Shown: positions 44,400 to 53,118 of the stretch, in pieces | How positions within the stretch are numbered: the stretch's first letter is position 1 | How the letters are laid out: every line of letters begins with the position of its first letter | DNA from: a bacterium | GTDB taxonomy: Bacteria > Cyanobacteriota > Vampirovibrionia > Gastranaerophilales > Gastranaerophilaceae | NCBI GenBank assembly: GCA_017396025.1 | Contig: JAFQNF010000047.1 | Span: 19,322-83,321 of the forward strand | DNA length: 64,000 nt | Direction of reading: 5' to 3' | Made by a program: the position numbers and the translations under genes | Notes under the pieces: model-generated | Database searches by the model: none | The model's input: the letters and a program-made list of their open reading frames with translations, nothing else | What the model was told of the DNA's origin: nothing

Positions 44400-44987
44400 C
44401 TATTCTTTAATAGGAACAGATATTATCAACCTATTTCCATCTTTTTCCTTTTTTATATTTGAAATATCTGCATTTTTAGGAAGAACATAGTCTTGAGAGA
44501 AAGCAACATCTTGTTCATAGCCATCTTCTTTAACCTGAGATTCACCAAAAACAGTTAATTTTCTTCCTGCAACATTATAATTAACTTTACTTTCATCCCC
44601 TGCAAACGGTTTTAAACAAACTATAATGTCAAAGCTGCCATCATTATATTCTGTTCTGATTTTAACAGAATCCATCATAAAAAATGGCATTTTCATTGCT
44701 TGGAGTTCCTTCATTCTCGGCATATGATGTTTTTTAAACATATTATCAAATGCCCTCATGTCTTGTTTATACATTCTATGCATATCATCAAACATTTTTT
44801 GTTCCATTTTCTGTGGATTAAACATAGGACAACTATGCATTCTTTTAAATGTTTGGTCAGCAACAAAATAAAAAGCTAAAAAACCTCCTAAAAATGCGGC
44901 AATCACCATCGCAAGACATTGTTTCCAACAGTGTTTTTCAAAACATACATGCCTGTTTTCATTATTAACGTTGTTATTTTCTTCCAT
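44400..44987 (-). CDS. Membrane-anchored Hsp20/alpha-crystallin-like protein
   Basis: A 195-residue protein with a short cytoplasmic or peripheral N-terminus, one membrane helix (about residues 27-46, AMVIAAFLGGFLAFYFVA), a Met-rich helical linker, and a C-terminal beta sandwich (about 105-195) resembling an alpha-crystallin domain: VKIRTEYNDGSFDIIVCL, GRKLTVFGE and RLIISVPIKE. Ordinary small heat-shock proteins are soluble, so the anchor is unusual. AAGGAG lies four bases before the ATG. Confidence 0.75.
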   Translation of the reverse strand: MEENNNVNNENRHVCFEKHCWKQCLAMVIAAFLGGFLAFYFVADQTFKRMHSCPMFNPQKMEQKMFDDMHRMYKQDMRAFDNMFKKHHMPRMKELQAMKMPFFMMDSVKIRTEYNDGSFDIIVCLKPFAGDESKVNYNVAGRKLTVFGESQVKEDGYEQDVAFSQDYVLPKNADISNIKKEKDGNRLIISVPIKE

Positions 44988-45055
44988 ATTGCTCCTTTTC
45001 TTTTAATAGACCAATTATACAAAAACACTTTAATTTTTGACAATAATACACTTGG

Positions 45056-45364
45056 TTAATCACCTATACAATTATTCAAATATTCTATTGTATCTAACTT
45101 GTTATCATATAAAAATTTTAGAAAATATAAATAATTAACATCATGAGAAGACACTGTAATATTTATTTCAAAGCCATCAGAGCAAAATGGTTCATAATCA
45201 TAAATAACATAACTATTATATTTACTTTTCCATTCCTTTTTATCGATTAAACAATTATTTTCCAAAGCCGTTTGTTCTAGCCAAGGAATAATATCTTTTG
45301 AAATATTTTTAAATTCTATCTGACTTCTTGAATTTAGTCCGTTAATATACTTTTCAACTAGCAT
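45056..45364 (-). CDS. Small protein of unknown function
   Basis: A 102-residue acidic protein, MLVEKYINGLNSRSQIEF at the start, with several aromatic residues (SYVIYDYEPFCSDGFEINI) and no membrane segment or signal peptide. I recognise no family. The ribosome binding site is weak (GGGG about 13 bases upstream). Base composition resembles its neighbours. The 275-base gap that follows (45365-45639) contains no further gene or clear element, only AT-rich sequence. Confidence 0.5.
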   Translation of the reverse strand: MLVEKYINGLNSRSQIEFKNISKDIIPWLEQTALENNCLIDKKEWKSKYNSYVIYDYEPFCSDGFEINITVSSHDVNYLYFLKFLYDNKLDTIEYLNNCIGD

Positions 45365-45639
45365 TTTCTATACCCCGTATAAGTTTTTTTCACATACTTC
45401 CATTCCCTACATTTCAGTTTATAGATATTTTTATGCAAAAAAAATAGACTAAGGTATGATATTGTGACTATATTAATGGGCTATTTTTATAAAAATTATG
45501 ATTTTAATCAAAGGCAAAACACTTGTTATTATTGGGTTTTAATACCGATATAAAGATTATATTAAAAAAACAGGAATTTGAATTTTTTGCTTTATAATAA
45601 AATCGGAAGTTAAAGAAGAATTAAAAGAGGTTTATATAA

Positions 45640-45933
45640 ATGAACGCAGTTTTATTACCAATCAACGAATATTTAGATAAATTAGAAGCAGCAGATAATA
45701 ACCAAAAGAACGCTATCGAAAACGAATTAGTTAAAATCGGTAGAGAGGCTGTTCCTTCTTTAGTTGATTCTCTTCAAGTTGTTAAAGGAAGAACTAGAGG
45801 TATCGTTGCAATGGTATTAATCAGAATTGGTGAGTCATCAATTGATTACTTACAAAAAGCAGCTGAAACAAACAGTGATTTTGAATGGATTGCGAATTAT
45901 TTGATTACAGAAATTAAAGGTCAAGTAGCTTAA
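45640..45933 (+). CDS. Small HEAT-repeat-like protein
   Basis: A 97-residue helical protein: ENELVKIGREAVPSLVDSL and GIVAMVLIRIGESSIDYLQKA form HEAT-like helix pairs, as in phycobilisome-lyase-like HEAT proteins, but it has too few repeats for a definite role. AGAGG ribosome binding site, own terminator at 45959-45989, so it is a monocistronic unit. Its codons look more regular than those of neighbours, which may reflect high expression (impression only). Confidence 0.8.
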   Translation: MNAVLLPINEYLDKLEAADNNQKNAIENELVKIGREAVPSLVDSLQVVKGRTRGIVAMVLIRIGESSIDYLQKAAETNSDFEWIANYLITEIKGQVA

Positions 45934-45958
45934 TTTAAATACATTAATAAATTATAAA

Positions 45959-45989
45959 AGGCCAATGTAAAAACATTGGTCTTTTTTTG
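45959..45989 (+). terminator. Rho-independent terminator
   Basis: GGCCAATGT/ACATTGGTC stem with seven T, directly after the small HEAT gene. Confidence 0.85.
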
Positions 45990-46009
45990 TAATAAAACTC
46001 TTGACACGC

Positions 46010-46039
46010 TTGACTTTGAAACTAAAATTAGAATATGAT
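46010..46039 (+). promoter_or_regulatory. Promoter of the LysM gene
   Basis: TTGACT (46010-46015), 18 bases, TATGAT (46034-46039); another TTGACA lies at 46001-46006. The start codon is at 46076. Confidence 0.5.
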
Positions 46040-46075
46040 GTAAATGCTAAGGGAAATGGATTGGGGACACTATAT

Positions 46076-46651
46076 ATGAGAAATTCATCAATTTACAGAT
46101 CAAATCTTTCAGATGAAAAAGTTGCATTTCTTTCTGAATTAAAAAATCAAAAAGAATACAACATTCAAGAAGATGAAGCACCTAGAGCTTACAGAAGAAC
46201 AAGCAAGCAAAAAGAGCTTGACCTTTTATGGCAAAATTTTAAAATCAATCCAAAAGAAGAAAAATCACCTGGCGTTTATCTTCTAACTGGTTTTATTGCT
46301 GGTGCATTATGCATGTTCATTATGAATGCAATTTTAAGTATCAGTTCAAATATTGATACAGATTCTGACATTGCAGCATTAGGTCAACCAAAATTCGAAA
46401 AGAAAATTTCTAGAAAAGATACTCTTCCTCAAATTGCAGTTGTTCCAGCAGAAACATCTGATGTTGAAGAAGTTGTAATCCCTACTTTTGAAACATATAC
46501 AGTAAAATCTGGTGATTCAATGAGTTCTATTGTATATCGTTTTTACGGAAAGTATGATCCAGCAAAAGTTGAAAAAATTAAACAAGCAAATAAATTGACT
46601 AATGCTCATAAATTATCAATTGGTCAACAATTAGTTATTCCTTTAAATTGA
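46076..46651 (+). CDS. Membrane-anchored LysM protein
   Basis: A 191-residue protein: basic cytoplasmic N-terminus, one membrane helix (about residues 66-88, VYLLTGFIAGALCMFIMNAIL), linker, and a C-terminal LysM domain (YTVKSGDSMSSIVYRF to LSIGQQLVIPLN) that binds peptidoglycan. It would tether the membrane to the wall. ATG 46076 has GGGGA upstream; the longer frame lacks a ribosome binding site and runs through the promoter. Its end overlaps convergent rsmD by nine bases. Confidence 0.88.
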   Translation: MRNSSIYRSNLSDEKVAFLSELKNQKEYNIQEDEAPRAYRRTSKQKELDLLWQNFKINPKEEKSPGVYLLTGFIAGALCMFIMNAILSISSNIDTDSDIAALGQPKFEKKISRKDTLPQIAVVPAETSDVEEVVIPTFETYTVKSGDSMSSIVYRFYGKYDPAKVEKIKQANKLTNAHKLSIGQQLVIPLN

Positions 46652-47182
46652 TAATAGTTTTAAATAAGAAATAGTTTTATTACCATACGATTTGGCTTTG
46701 ATTAATTCAAAGCCTTCGTTGTTTATAGGTTTATCTTCGGGATGCTCAAGAATCACAATTCCATTTTCATTAAGAATATTATTTTCTTTAATAACTTTTA
46801 GGGCTTTATCATATAAGTCTGTCTCATAAGGTGGATCTATAAAAATAACATCTGCTTTTGTATTTACTTTTAAGATATTTTTTAATGAATCTCCAAAGTA
46901 CAACTCTGGTGTTAACTTTAAGCTTTTGTAGCTTTCTTTTATAGCAAGAGCAGTTCGTTTATCTTTTTCAAAACTAACTACTTTAAAACCACGAGAAAGC
47001 GCTTCTAAGCCCATAATTCCACTACCTGAAAATAAATCAAAGAAAACTTTATTTTCAAAATCAATCATTGCACCAAGTGTATTAAAAATACCTTGACGAG
47101 TTTTTGATAATGTTGGTTTTATATTCTCAAACTCAGCAGTTTTAACTTTTCTTGAATTATATATTCCACCAGTAATTTGCAT
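46643..47182 (-). CDS. rsmD: 16S rRNA (guanine(966)-N2)-methyltransferase
   Basis: Methylates G966 of 16S rRNA. The 179-residue protein starts MQITGGIYNSRKVKT, with TRQGIFNTL, SAM loop FFDLFSGSGIMGLEALSRG, and the catalytic motif IFIDPPYETD, all standard for RsmD. Two bases separate it from the upstream secreted-protein gene, so it ends a minus-strand run that begins at gmk. Confidence 0.94.
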   Translation of the reverse strand: MQITGGIYNSRKVKTAEFENIKPTLSKTRQGIFNTLGAMIDFENKVFFDLFSGSGIMGLEALSRGFKVVSFEKDKRTALAIKESYKSLKLTPELYFGDSLKNILKVNTKADVIFIDPPYETDLYDKALKVIKENNILNENGIVILEHPEDKPINNEGFELIKAKSYGNKTISYLKLLSI

Positions 47183-47184
47183 AA

Positions 47185-47715
47185 TTATAATTCTATCAAT
47201 CTTTTTGGAGATGTAACTTGGTTTTCAGCCGGTTTATATAATTCAACACTGCTTAAAATGTTAGACCATTGACCAAATATATTTTGAGAATAATGTGGCG
47301 CTTTATTTAAGTATTGAACAACTATAACGCCATATTCACCTTGAAATGCTCTTGTTATAGCACAAGTATTTTTACTTTTACTACACCAAGTAACCATTGC
47401 ATCATCCAAATCTTGATTAATATATTCTGGTTCAATATCTGTATAATTTAGTCTATCTTTACCAAGTTGTTTATGAAGAATAACCATTGGGCTAATACCC
47501 TTGTTCTTCAAAACACGTTCATAAAAAACAAGCATTTCTGTATGAACTTCTGTTGTTTGGTTATGAGGAACATAACATTTTTTAGCTTCAACACCATCTG
47601 GACTAGCTACTTTATGCCAACCAACATTAGGGAAATCAAACTGCACCATATCTTTTGCAAAAGATACCCCTTGAAATAAAATCAAACATAAAAAAGATAA
47701 TAATATTTTTTTCAT
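47185..47715 (-). CDS. Secreted protein of unknown function
   Basis: A 176-residue protein with a Sec signal peptide (MKKILLSFLCLILFQGVSFA, cut before KD). The mature part has three Cys (KKCYVPHNQ, WCSKSKNTC) and ends in a polar tail. No domain recognised. ATG 47715 overlaps the Nif3-like gene stop (TAATG) and has GGGAG eight bases upstream, which decides it over an earlier in-frame start. It sits between Nif3-like and rsmD in one transcript. Confidence 0.75.
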   Translation of the reverse strand: MKKILLSFLCLILFQGVSFAKDMVQFDFPNVGWHKVASPDGVEAKKCYVPHNQTTEVHTEMLVFYERVLKNKGISPMVILHKQLGKDRLNYTDIEPEYINQDLDDAMVTWCSKSKNTCAITRAFQGEYGVIVVQYLNKAPHYSQNIFGQWSNILSSVELYKPAENQVTSPKRLIEL

Positions 47716-48449
47716 TAAAGCATCTCCCATGCCGGTTTTTCTGTTGCGGCAATAATTTCAACATCTTCATCCTTTAAAATATTTTTGAAGATTTCAACAA
47801 CAAATCTTTCACTATGAAAATGTCCTAAATCAATAATTGTCATATTGCTTGCGCTAAGTGCTTGATGATGTTTTAAATCGCCAGTTATAAAAACATCAAT
47901 ACCAATTTTTTCTAAATCTTGAATAAATTCAGCACCACTACCAGAGCAAAAAGCAATAGATTTATATGTTTTTCTGTTGCTGTTTACAACACGCAAACTT
48001 GGTAAACTAAATATTGTTTTAAGTGTAGATACAAGTTTAGAAAAATTCTTTTCTTCATCAAATTGTTTGTATTTGATAAATTCAAAAGCTGTATCTAATT
48101 CAACAAATCCGCATTTTTCTGCCAAATATTCGCTTACTCCGCCTTTTGCAATATCTAAGTTTGTATGAGCTGAATATATTTGTATATTGTGTTTTATTGC
48201 TTTGATAATAAATGGTGCATCAATAACCTTGATATTGTCGAAAAACACAGGATGATGTGAAAGAATCAAATCACATTTTTTCTTTATTGCCTCATCAACA
48301 CTTGCTGGTGTAACATCAAGCGCAAGAAGAATTTTTGAAACTTCCTTTTTTCCTAAATTAATTTGCCATCCTGAATTATCCCATTTTTGTGCTGTTGCCA
48401 ATGGGGCAAATTCTTCAATTTTTTTGATAATTTTACTAATTTGTTCCAT
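47715..48449 (-). CDS. Nif3-like dinuclear metal centre protein
   Basis: A 244-residue Nif3/YqfO-family protein: FAPLATAQKWDNSGWQI, LDVTPASVDEAIKKKCDLILSHHPVFF (metal-binding His pair), YSAHTNLDIAKGGV, and a C-terminal DLGHFHSE. Family members form hexamers with two metal ions; their substrate is uncertain. No YqfO-type insert is present. ATG 48449 was preferred to a longer frame that overlaps coaBC further. It overlaps coaBC by 14 bases. Confidence 0.9.
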   Translation of the reverse strand: MEQISKIIKKIEEFAPLATAQKWDNSGWQINLGKKEVSKILLALDVTPASVDEAIKKKCDLILSHHPVFFDNIKVIDAPFIIKAIKHNIQIYSAHTNLDIAKGGVSEYLAEKCGFVELDTAFEFIKYKQFDEEKNFSKLVSTLKTIFSLPSLRVVNSNRKTYKSIAFCSGSGAEFIQDLEKIGIDVFITGDLKHHQALSASNMTIIDLGHFHSERFVVEIFKNILKDEDVEIIAATEKPAWEML

Positions 48450-49617
48450 AAATTTTTTCCAAGATTTTAAGTGCTGCTGTTTGTTTATCTGTTTTTTCGA
48501 TATGATAAACATTTAGTTCTTTATTTATTATATATAATTCATTATCATTTGACGAGAAACCAATATCTTTTTTAGAGATATCATTTGCACAAATATAATC
48601 ACAAGCTTTCTTTGCTATTTTTGCTTTTGCATATTCAAGCAAATTTTCGCTTTCTGCGCAAAACCCAACAACAATTTGATCTTGTTTTTTTATTGCAGAC
48701 ATTTCTTTTAAAATATCCGGATTTTCAATAAGTTCTATTGTTAAAGAGTTTCCATCTTTTTTGATTTTTTGTTCTGATTTATTTTTAACCCTATAATCAC
48801 TAACAGCTGCCGCCATTATAAGCGTATAAGCATCATTAAACTCTTTTTTCACCGCGTCGTGCATTTCTTGAGCTGTTTGAACATTAATAACTTTGTATTT
48901 TTTATCAGTCGAAACAGTTGATATTAGAACGACTTCAGCCCCGAGTCTATATGCATTATCTGCTAATGCAATTCCCATTTTTCCAGAACTATAATTTCCA
49001 ATATAACGAACAGCGTCAATATTTTCTTTTGTTCCACCAGCTGTTATAACAACTTTTTTCCCTTTTAAAATTTGTTTTGGAACTAAACAATCTTTAACTG
49101 TTTCATAAATAACATTAATATCTGCTAAACGACCTTTACCATTTGTACCACAAGCTAAAAAGCCACTTTCAGGTTCAACTACTTTTACGCCTCTTGATTT
49201 TAATGTTTCTAAATTTTTTTCGATTGCAGGATTTTCCCACATATTTGTATTCATACAAGGTGCAATAACAACTTGTTTTTTATATGCGCAAAATGTTGAA
49301 GTCAAAAGATTATCACAAATTCCATGAGTAATTTTTGAAATTGTATTTGCGCTAATAGGTGCAATTAAAAATATATCAGATTCATCTGTTAGTGCAATAT
49401 GTTCTGGCTTATATTCTTTTATATCAAATTGCTCAATATTAATCGGATTTTGGCTTAAAGACTCTAATGTTGTTTTAGTCACAAAATTAAGTGCATTTGG
49501 TGTGACAACAACTTTTACATCAGCGTTATTCTTTTTAAATAAACGAATAAGCTCACATATTTTGTATGCAGCAATTGCGCCTGTTATTCCTATTAAAACT
49601 TTTTTACCTGTTAGCAT
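48436..49617 (-). CDS. coaBC: Bifunctional phosphopantothenoylcysteine decarboxylase/synthetase
   Basis: Two steps of coenzyme A synthesis. N-terminal flavoprotein CoaC domain (KKVLIGITGAIAAYKICEL, LAPISANTISKITHG-like IAPISAN, APCMNTNMW) and C-terminal CoaB domain (VVITAGGTKENIDAVRYIGNYSSGKMG, AAAVSDYRV). ATG 49617 gives 393 residues and the usual N-terminus; earlier starts overlap gmk further. It overlaps gmk by 14 bases, which parallels the common gmk-rpoZ-coaBC order, but rpoZ is missing here. Confidence 0.95.
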   Translation of the reverse strand: MLTGKKVLIGITGAIAAYKICELIRLFKKNNADVKVVVTPNALNFVTKTTLESLSQNPINIEQFDIKEYKPEHIALTDESDIFLIAPISANTISKITHGICDNLLTSTFCAYKKQVVIAPCMNTNMWENPAIEKNLETLKSRGVKVVEPESGFLACGTNGKGRLADINVIYETVKDCLVPKQILKGKKVVITAGGTKENIDAVRYIGNYSSGKMGIALADNAYRLGAEVVLISTVSTDKKYKVINVQTAQEMHDAVKKEFNDAYTLIMAAAVSDYRVKNKSEQKIKKDGNSLTIELIENPDILKEMSAIKKQDQIVVGFCAESENLLEYAKAKIAKKACDYICANDISKKDIGFSSNDNELYIINKELNVYHIEKTDKQTAALKILEKIYGTN

Positions 49618-50170
49618 TTTTTTCACCATCAAAGATTTTTTGCATATTTGCTAATGCTTCTTCAATGTTATCATTAATAATTTTGTAATCAAAGTTTTTA
49701 CCAGCTTCAAGTTCACGAGCAGCCTCACCCAAACGTTTTTGAATAGCTTCTTCACTTTCAGTTTTTCTGCCCCTTAAACGTGCTTCTAAAGCTTCTAAGG
49801 ATGGTGGCATAATGAATATACTAATGGCTTCTGGCATTTTTTCCTTGACTTGTTTAGCACCTTGAACTTCAATCTCAAGAATTAAATCATTACCGGCACC
49901 CAATGTTTTTTCAACAAAACTTTTTCTTGTTCCGTAGCAGTTACCACTAAATTCTGCCCATTCCAAAAATTCATTATTTTTAACAGCTTCTTCAAATTCA
50001 TTTTTTGAAATAAAGAAATAATTCACACCATCTTGTTCATTAACACGTGGTTGACGTGTTGTCGCAGATATAGACAATTTAATTTGAGGATTTTTTTCAA
50101 GGAATAGTTTTAGTAAAGTACCTTTACCAACGCCAGAACATCCTGCAATTATATATAAATTACCCTTCAT
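49604..50170 (-). CDS. gmk: Guanylate kinase
   Basis: Phosphorylates GMP. 188 residues with P-loop GCSGVGKGTLL, SATTRQPRVNEQDGVNYFFIS (GMP binding, in parts), EWAEFSGNCYGT, and ILEIEVQGAKQV. The P-loop reads KGT where most have KST, a mild variant. AAGGAAG is just before the ATG. First gene of the gmk-coaBC-Nif3-secreted protein-rsmD run. Confidence 0.95.
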   Translation of the reverse strand: MKGNLYIIAGCSGVGKGTLLKLFLEKNPQIKLSISATTRQPRVNEQDGVNYFFISKNEFEEAVKNNEFLEWAEFSGNCYGTRKSFVEKTLGAGNDLILEIEVQGAKQVKEKMPEAISIFIMPPSLEALEARLRGRKTESEEAIQKRLGEAARELEAGKNFDYKIINDNIEEALANMQKIFDGEKNANR

Positions 50171-50302
50171 AATCTTCCTTATTTTGTTAGATTATACATG
50201 AATTTGTTTTAATATGCTACATTTTTTAACATTTTAGCAATTTTTAAACATTAGAAAACTTAATGTAAAAACAAAATAGGTAATAAGAAAAAGGAACAGT
50301 AT

Positions 50303-50908
50303 ATGACACAAATTAATCCTAATAACAGTGCAAATGTAAGTTTTCAAGGTATTTGGAGTTCACAAAATAAACAAAAAAAAGAAAATGACCCAACAATTGA
50401 ACAAATAAAAGATGGTGGAAAGAAGATTATGGATGGGCTTGGAGCAATTGCTGCAGGTGCAAAAACAATGGTCCACAAAGCAGTAGCACAAAGTAGTGCA
50501 CCTAAAGTAACAACCGCAGAAAATAATGTTTATAGCGAATTACAAAGATTAAGAAAACAACCAATAGAAACTGTTACAAATCTGGAAACTTGTGGTTATG
50601 AACCAAAAATTAACAAAGAAGGTTTATTTGTAACCATGAATGTTCCATATACTGGTGTTGTAAAAAATGAACAAGGTGCATTAGTTGAATATGTTGACGG
50701 AAAACCAGTAACAGTTGTTGTTAATGAATCAAATGGTAATTTTATTAACCAAAGAGTTATAAAATATGAATACCCTGAAGGTTCAATTGCTGCATTAAAA
50801 ACTGAAACAAGCATAATTAACGAATATAACCACAGCTTAGGATATAGTATGAAAGTTCCAACAGCAATACACGAAGAAACTGGTTTAAATATTTATAAAG
50901 ACGAATAA
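50303..50908 (+). CDS. Protein with N-terminal IN-x-N ... VSFQ motif, function unknown
   Basis: A 201-residue protein I do not recognise. It begins MTQINPNNSANVSFQG, a start shared in pattern with the genes at 62467 and 63716. After a Lys-rich segment there is a Gly/Ala stretch (GLGAIAAGAKTMVHKA) and a beta-rich C-terminal half (YVDGKPVTVVVNESNGNF). No signal peptide or clear membrane helix. AAGGAAC ribosome binding site; own terminator at 50921-50947. Confidence 0.78.
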   Translation: MTQINPNNSANVSFQGIWSSQNKQKKENDPTIEQIKDGGKKIMDGLGAIAAGAKTMVHKAVAQSSAPKVTTAENNVYSELQRLRKQPIETVTNLETCGYEPKINKEGLFVTMNVPYTGVVKNEQGALVEYVDGKPVTVVVNESNGNFINQRVIKYEYPEGSIAALKTETSIINEYNHSLGYSMKVPTAIHEETGLNIYKDE

Positions 50909-50920
50909 TTTTCATTAAAC

Positions 50921-50947
50921 AAAAGCCCCAGTTATTTGGGGCTTTTT
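50921..50947. terminator. Bidirectional rho-independent terminator
   Basis: AAAAGCCCC/GGGGCTTTTT stem between convergent genes. Confidence 0.85.
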
Positions 50948-50956
50948 AATGTTTAT

Positions 50957-52345
50957 TTATATTTTGCCAATTATCCAAGCATGAATATCGTTATACAAAA
51001 TAAAAATCATCAAAACTATCAATAAGTAGAAGAAGAAATTACTTAATCCCTCTACGAATTTTTTACTTACTGGTTTTCCAGTTAACTTTTCAATAATTAA
51101 AAAGAACAAATGTCCGCCATCTAAAGCCGGTATCGGTAATATATTAATTAATGCTAAATTTAAAGAAATCATAGCCGCTAATAACAAGCCTTGAAATAAA
51201 CCCTTATATGCAATTAACTCTGTACCCACTTTTGTTATAGCAATAATACCATTCATTTCACTCATTGGGATTTTTCCAGAGAATAATTTTCCTAAAGTGT
51301 AAACCATAAAACCAATATTATAGTTTACATAATGACAAGTTTCTTTAACTAAAGATTTAAAATCATCAGTTTTAACATAGTTTTCACTATATTTTTGTTG
51401 AATTCCAACTTTGCCTTCCTTATCCGGATAAATAGTAGAAAGTGCAATTTGTTCATCACCTCTTAAAACAACCATGGAAATTGGTTTTTTAGTATCAGAT
51501 ATTGCTCTTGCTATATCCAACATAGTAGCTTCTGTGTCTAATTTATATCTTGATTGATAATTAATTTTATCTCGCAATTCTCTTTGATAATCAGATAAAG
51601 CAACTTCTGTTGAAACATATTTTTCAATACCAATAATATTATCAAATGTAAGTTTTATTTCTTCTTCATCTGTAAACTTCGGCAACTTGATAACACTACC
51701 AACTGGAATTATTCCTTCATCTTTTAGATTAGGATTTAATCTTTTTAACTCTTCAAATTTAGAATCAATTATCTGTTGAGAAACAAATCCATCAAACTCT
51801 TTTGACATTAAAAAGAATTTAGTAATAGCAACTGGATAATCTACCTTTGTACCATTTATAGAATAAATAATATCTCCTTCTTTTAAGCCAGAATTTTTAA
51901 CAGATTCTACCGCAGTGGGTGCAAACTTTTCAAAACTAACCGTGAAAGTATTTTCAGGTAAATGTTTCCAAATTAACCCTGTAAAAAATATCAAAATATA
52001 CGCAAGTATAACATTGCAAATAACACCAGCAGAAATAACAATAGCTCTTTGCCCAACTGTTTTATTTGCATATCTTTTTGGTGAATCTTTAGGTAAATCA
52101 CAATCTTCTTCATCATCTGGAAAAGAAACATATCCGCCTAATAAACAAGCGTGAATTAAAATTTCTGTCTCGCCTATTTTCTTAGAAAACAAGGTAGGTC
52201 CTACAGGGAGTCCAAAACCAAACTTATCAACTCTAATACCTACTGCCTTTGCAGCTAAAAAATGACCAAGTTCGTGGATTAGAATTAACAAACTTATTAG
52301 CAATATCATGATTATTGCACTTGAAAACATATGTAAAAAACCCAT
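50957..52345 (-). CDS. rseP: Site-2 protease RseP with enlarged PDZ region
   Basis: Intramembrane zinc metalloprotease for regulated proteolysis. HELGHFLAAK (metal ligands) in the first helix, a C-terminal ALDGGHLFF motif, and about four membrane helices. The PDZ domain (AVESVKNSGLKEGDIIYSINGTKV) is followed by an insert of roughly 100 residues before the next PDZ-like strands (PISMVVLRGDEQI). At 462 residues it is long for a single-PDZ form. Start region MGFLHMFSSAII; ATG 52330 is an alternative. Confidence 0.92.
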   Translation of the reverse strand: MGFLHMFSSAIIMILLISLLILIHELGHFLAAKAVGIRVDKFGFGLPVGPTLFSKKIGETEILIHACLLGGYVSFPDDEEDCDLPKDSPKRYANKTVGQRAIVISAGVICNVILAYILIFFTGLIWKHLPENTFTVSFEKFAPTAVESVKNSGLKEGDIIYSINGTKVDYPVAITKFFLMSKEFDGFVSQQIIDSKFEELKRLNPNLKDEGIIPVGSVIKLPKFTDEEEIKLTFDNIIGIEKYVSTEVALSDYQRELRDKINYQSRYKLDTEATMLDIARAISDTKKPISMVVLRGDEQIALSTIYPDKEGKVGIQQKYSENYVKTDDFKSLVKETCHYVNYNIGFMVYTLGKLFSGKIPMSEMNGIIAITKVGTELIAYKGLFQGLLLAAMISLNLALINILPIPALDGGHLFFLIIEKLTGKPVSKKFVEGLSNFFFYLLIVLMIFILYNDIHAWIIGKI

Positions 52346-52367
52346 TTCAATCTTCTCTCTTATCTAA

Positions 52368-52381
52368 TATAATTTGATTAT
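52368..52381 (+). promoter_or_regulatory. -10 element immediately before comF (leaderless start)
   Basis: TATAAT (52368-52373) ends eight bases before ATG 52382; no Shine-Dalgarno is present. The element lies in a near-palindromic AT-rich stretch shared with the divergent rseP start. Confidence 0.45.
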
Positions 52382-53038
52382 ATGATAAAGTTTCTTGAAA
52401 AACTACTAAACTTAATATATATCCAGCCTTGCTACTTTTGTAAGTCATCAAAAGAAGACAATTTATTATGTAGTAAATGCCACGACAAAATAAGATTTTT
52501 GCCGACTGGTGTTGTTAAAACAATTAGAAATTGTAATATTTATGCTGCAACAATATATGATGGAATTATAAAAACACTAATAAAAGATTTGAAATACTAT
52601 AAAAAGAAAAAATTAGCGGTTGTACAAGCACAAATAATGTATGAATATTGGCAACAGCTAGATATTAAAGAAGAATTTATTATACTCCCTGTTCCAATTC
52701 ATACTAGTAGGCTGAAAGAAAGAAAATATAATCATATGGATTTAGTAGCAGAAAAATTTGGAGAATTAACAAATTTTGAAGTTAACAAAAATCTATTATT
52801 AAGAATAAAAGATACGCAAAAACAGTTCAAATTAAACAAAAAAGAACGAATACAAAACATTAAAAATGCTTTTGATATTAACAAAAAAATGGAACTATCT
52901 AAGGATATTAATATTCTAATTATTGACGATATTACATCAACAGGAATTACCCTTGAAGAAATAATAAAAATACTGAAAAGTAATGGTTACAAAAATATAC
53001 AAGCCCTAACCCTTGCAACACCAGATATTTGGAATTAA
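52382..53038 (+). CDS. ComF-family phosphoribosyltransferase-like protein
   Basis: A 218-residue protein with an N-terminal zinc-ribbon (CYFCKSSKEDNLLCSKC) and a C-terminal phosphoribosyltransferase domain with LPVPIHTSRLKERKYNHMD (in parts) and the PRPP loop ILIIDDITSTGIT. ComF proteins support DNA uptake in competent bacteria but also occur elsewhere. The start codon follows a -10 box by only eight bases, suggesting a leaderless message. Confidence 0.88.
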   Translation: MIKFLEKLLNLIYIQPCYFCKSSKEDNLLCSKCHDKIRFLPTGVVKTIRNCNIYAATIYDGIIKTLIKDLKYYKKKKLAVVQAQIMYEYWQQLDIKEEFIILPVPIHTSRLKERKYNHMDLVAEKFGELTNFEVNKNLLLRIKDTQKQFKLNKKERIQNIKNAFDINKKMELSKDINILIIDDITSTGITLEEIIKILKSNGYKNIQALTLATPDIWN

Positions 53039-53118
53039 AGCTCACCCAAAACTTTTTTCCTTTCTTTCCTACCTTGTTTATTATATAATCAGAATTGATA
53101 GAGTTAGTGGGTATTTTT

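Noticed and set aside
45477..45554. 25-codon frame in the gap before the small HEAT gene
   Set aside because: No ribosome binding site or suitable promoter spacing; length compatible with chance.
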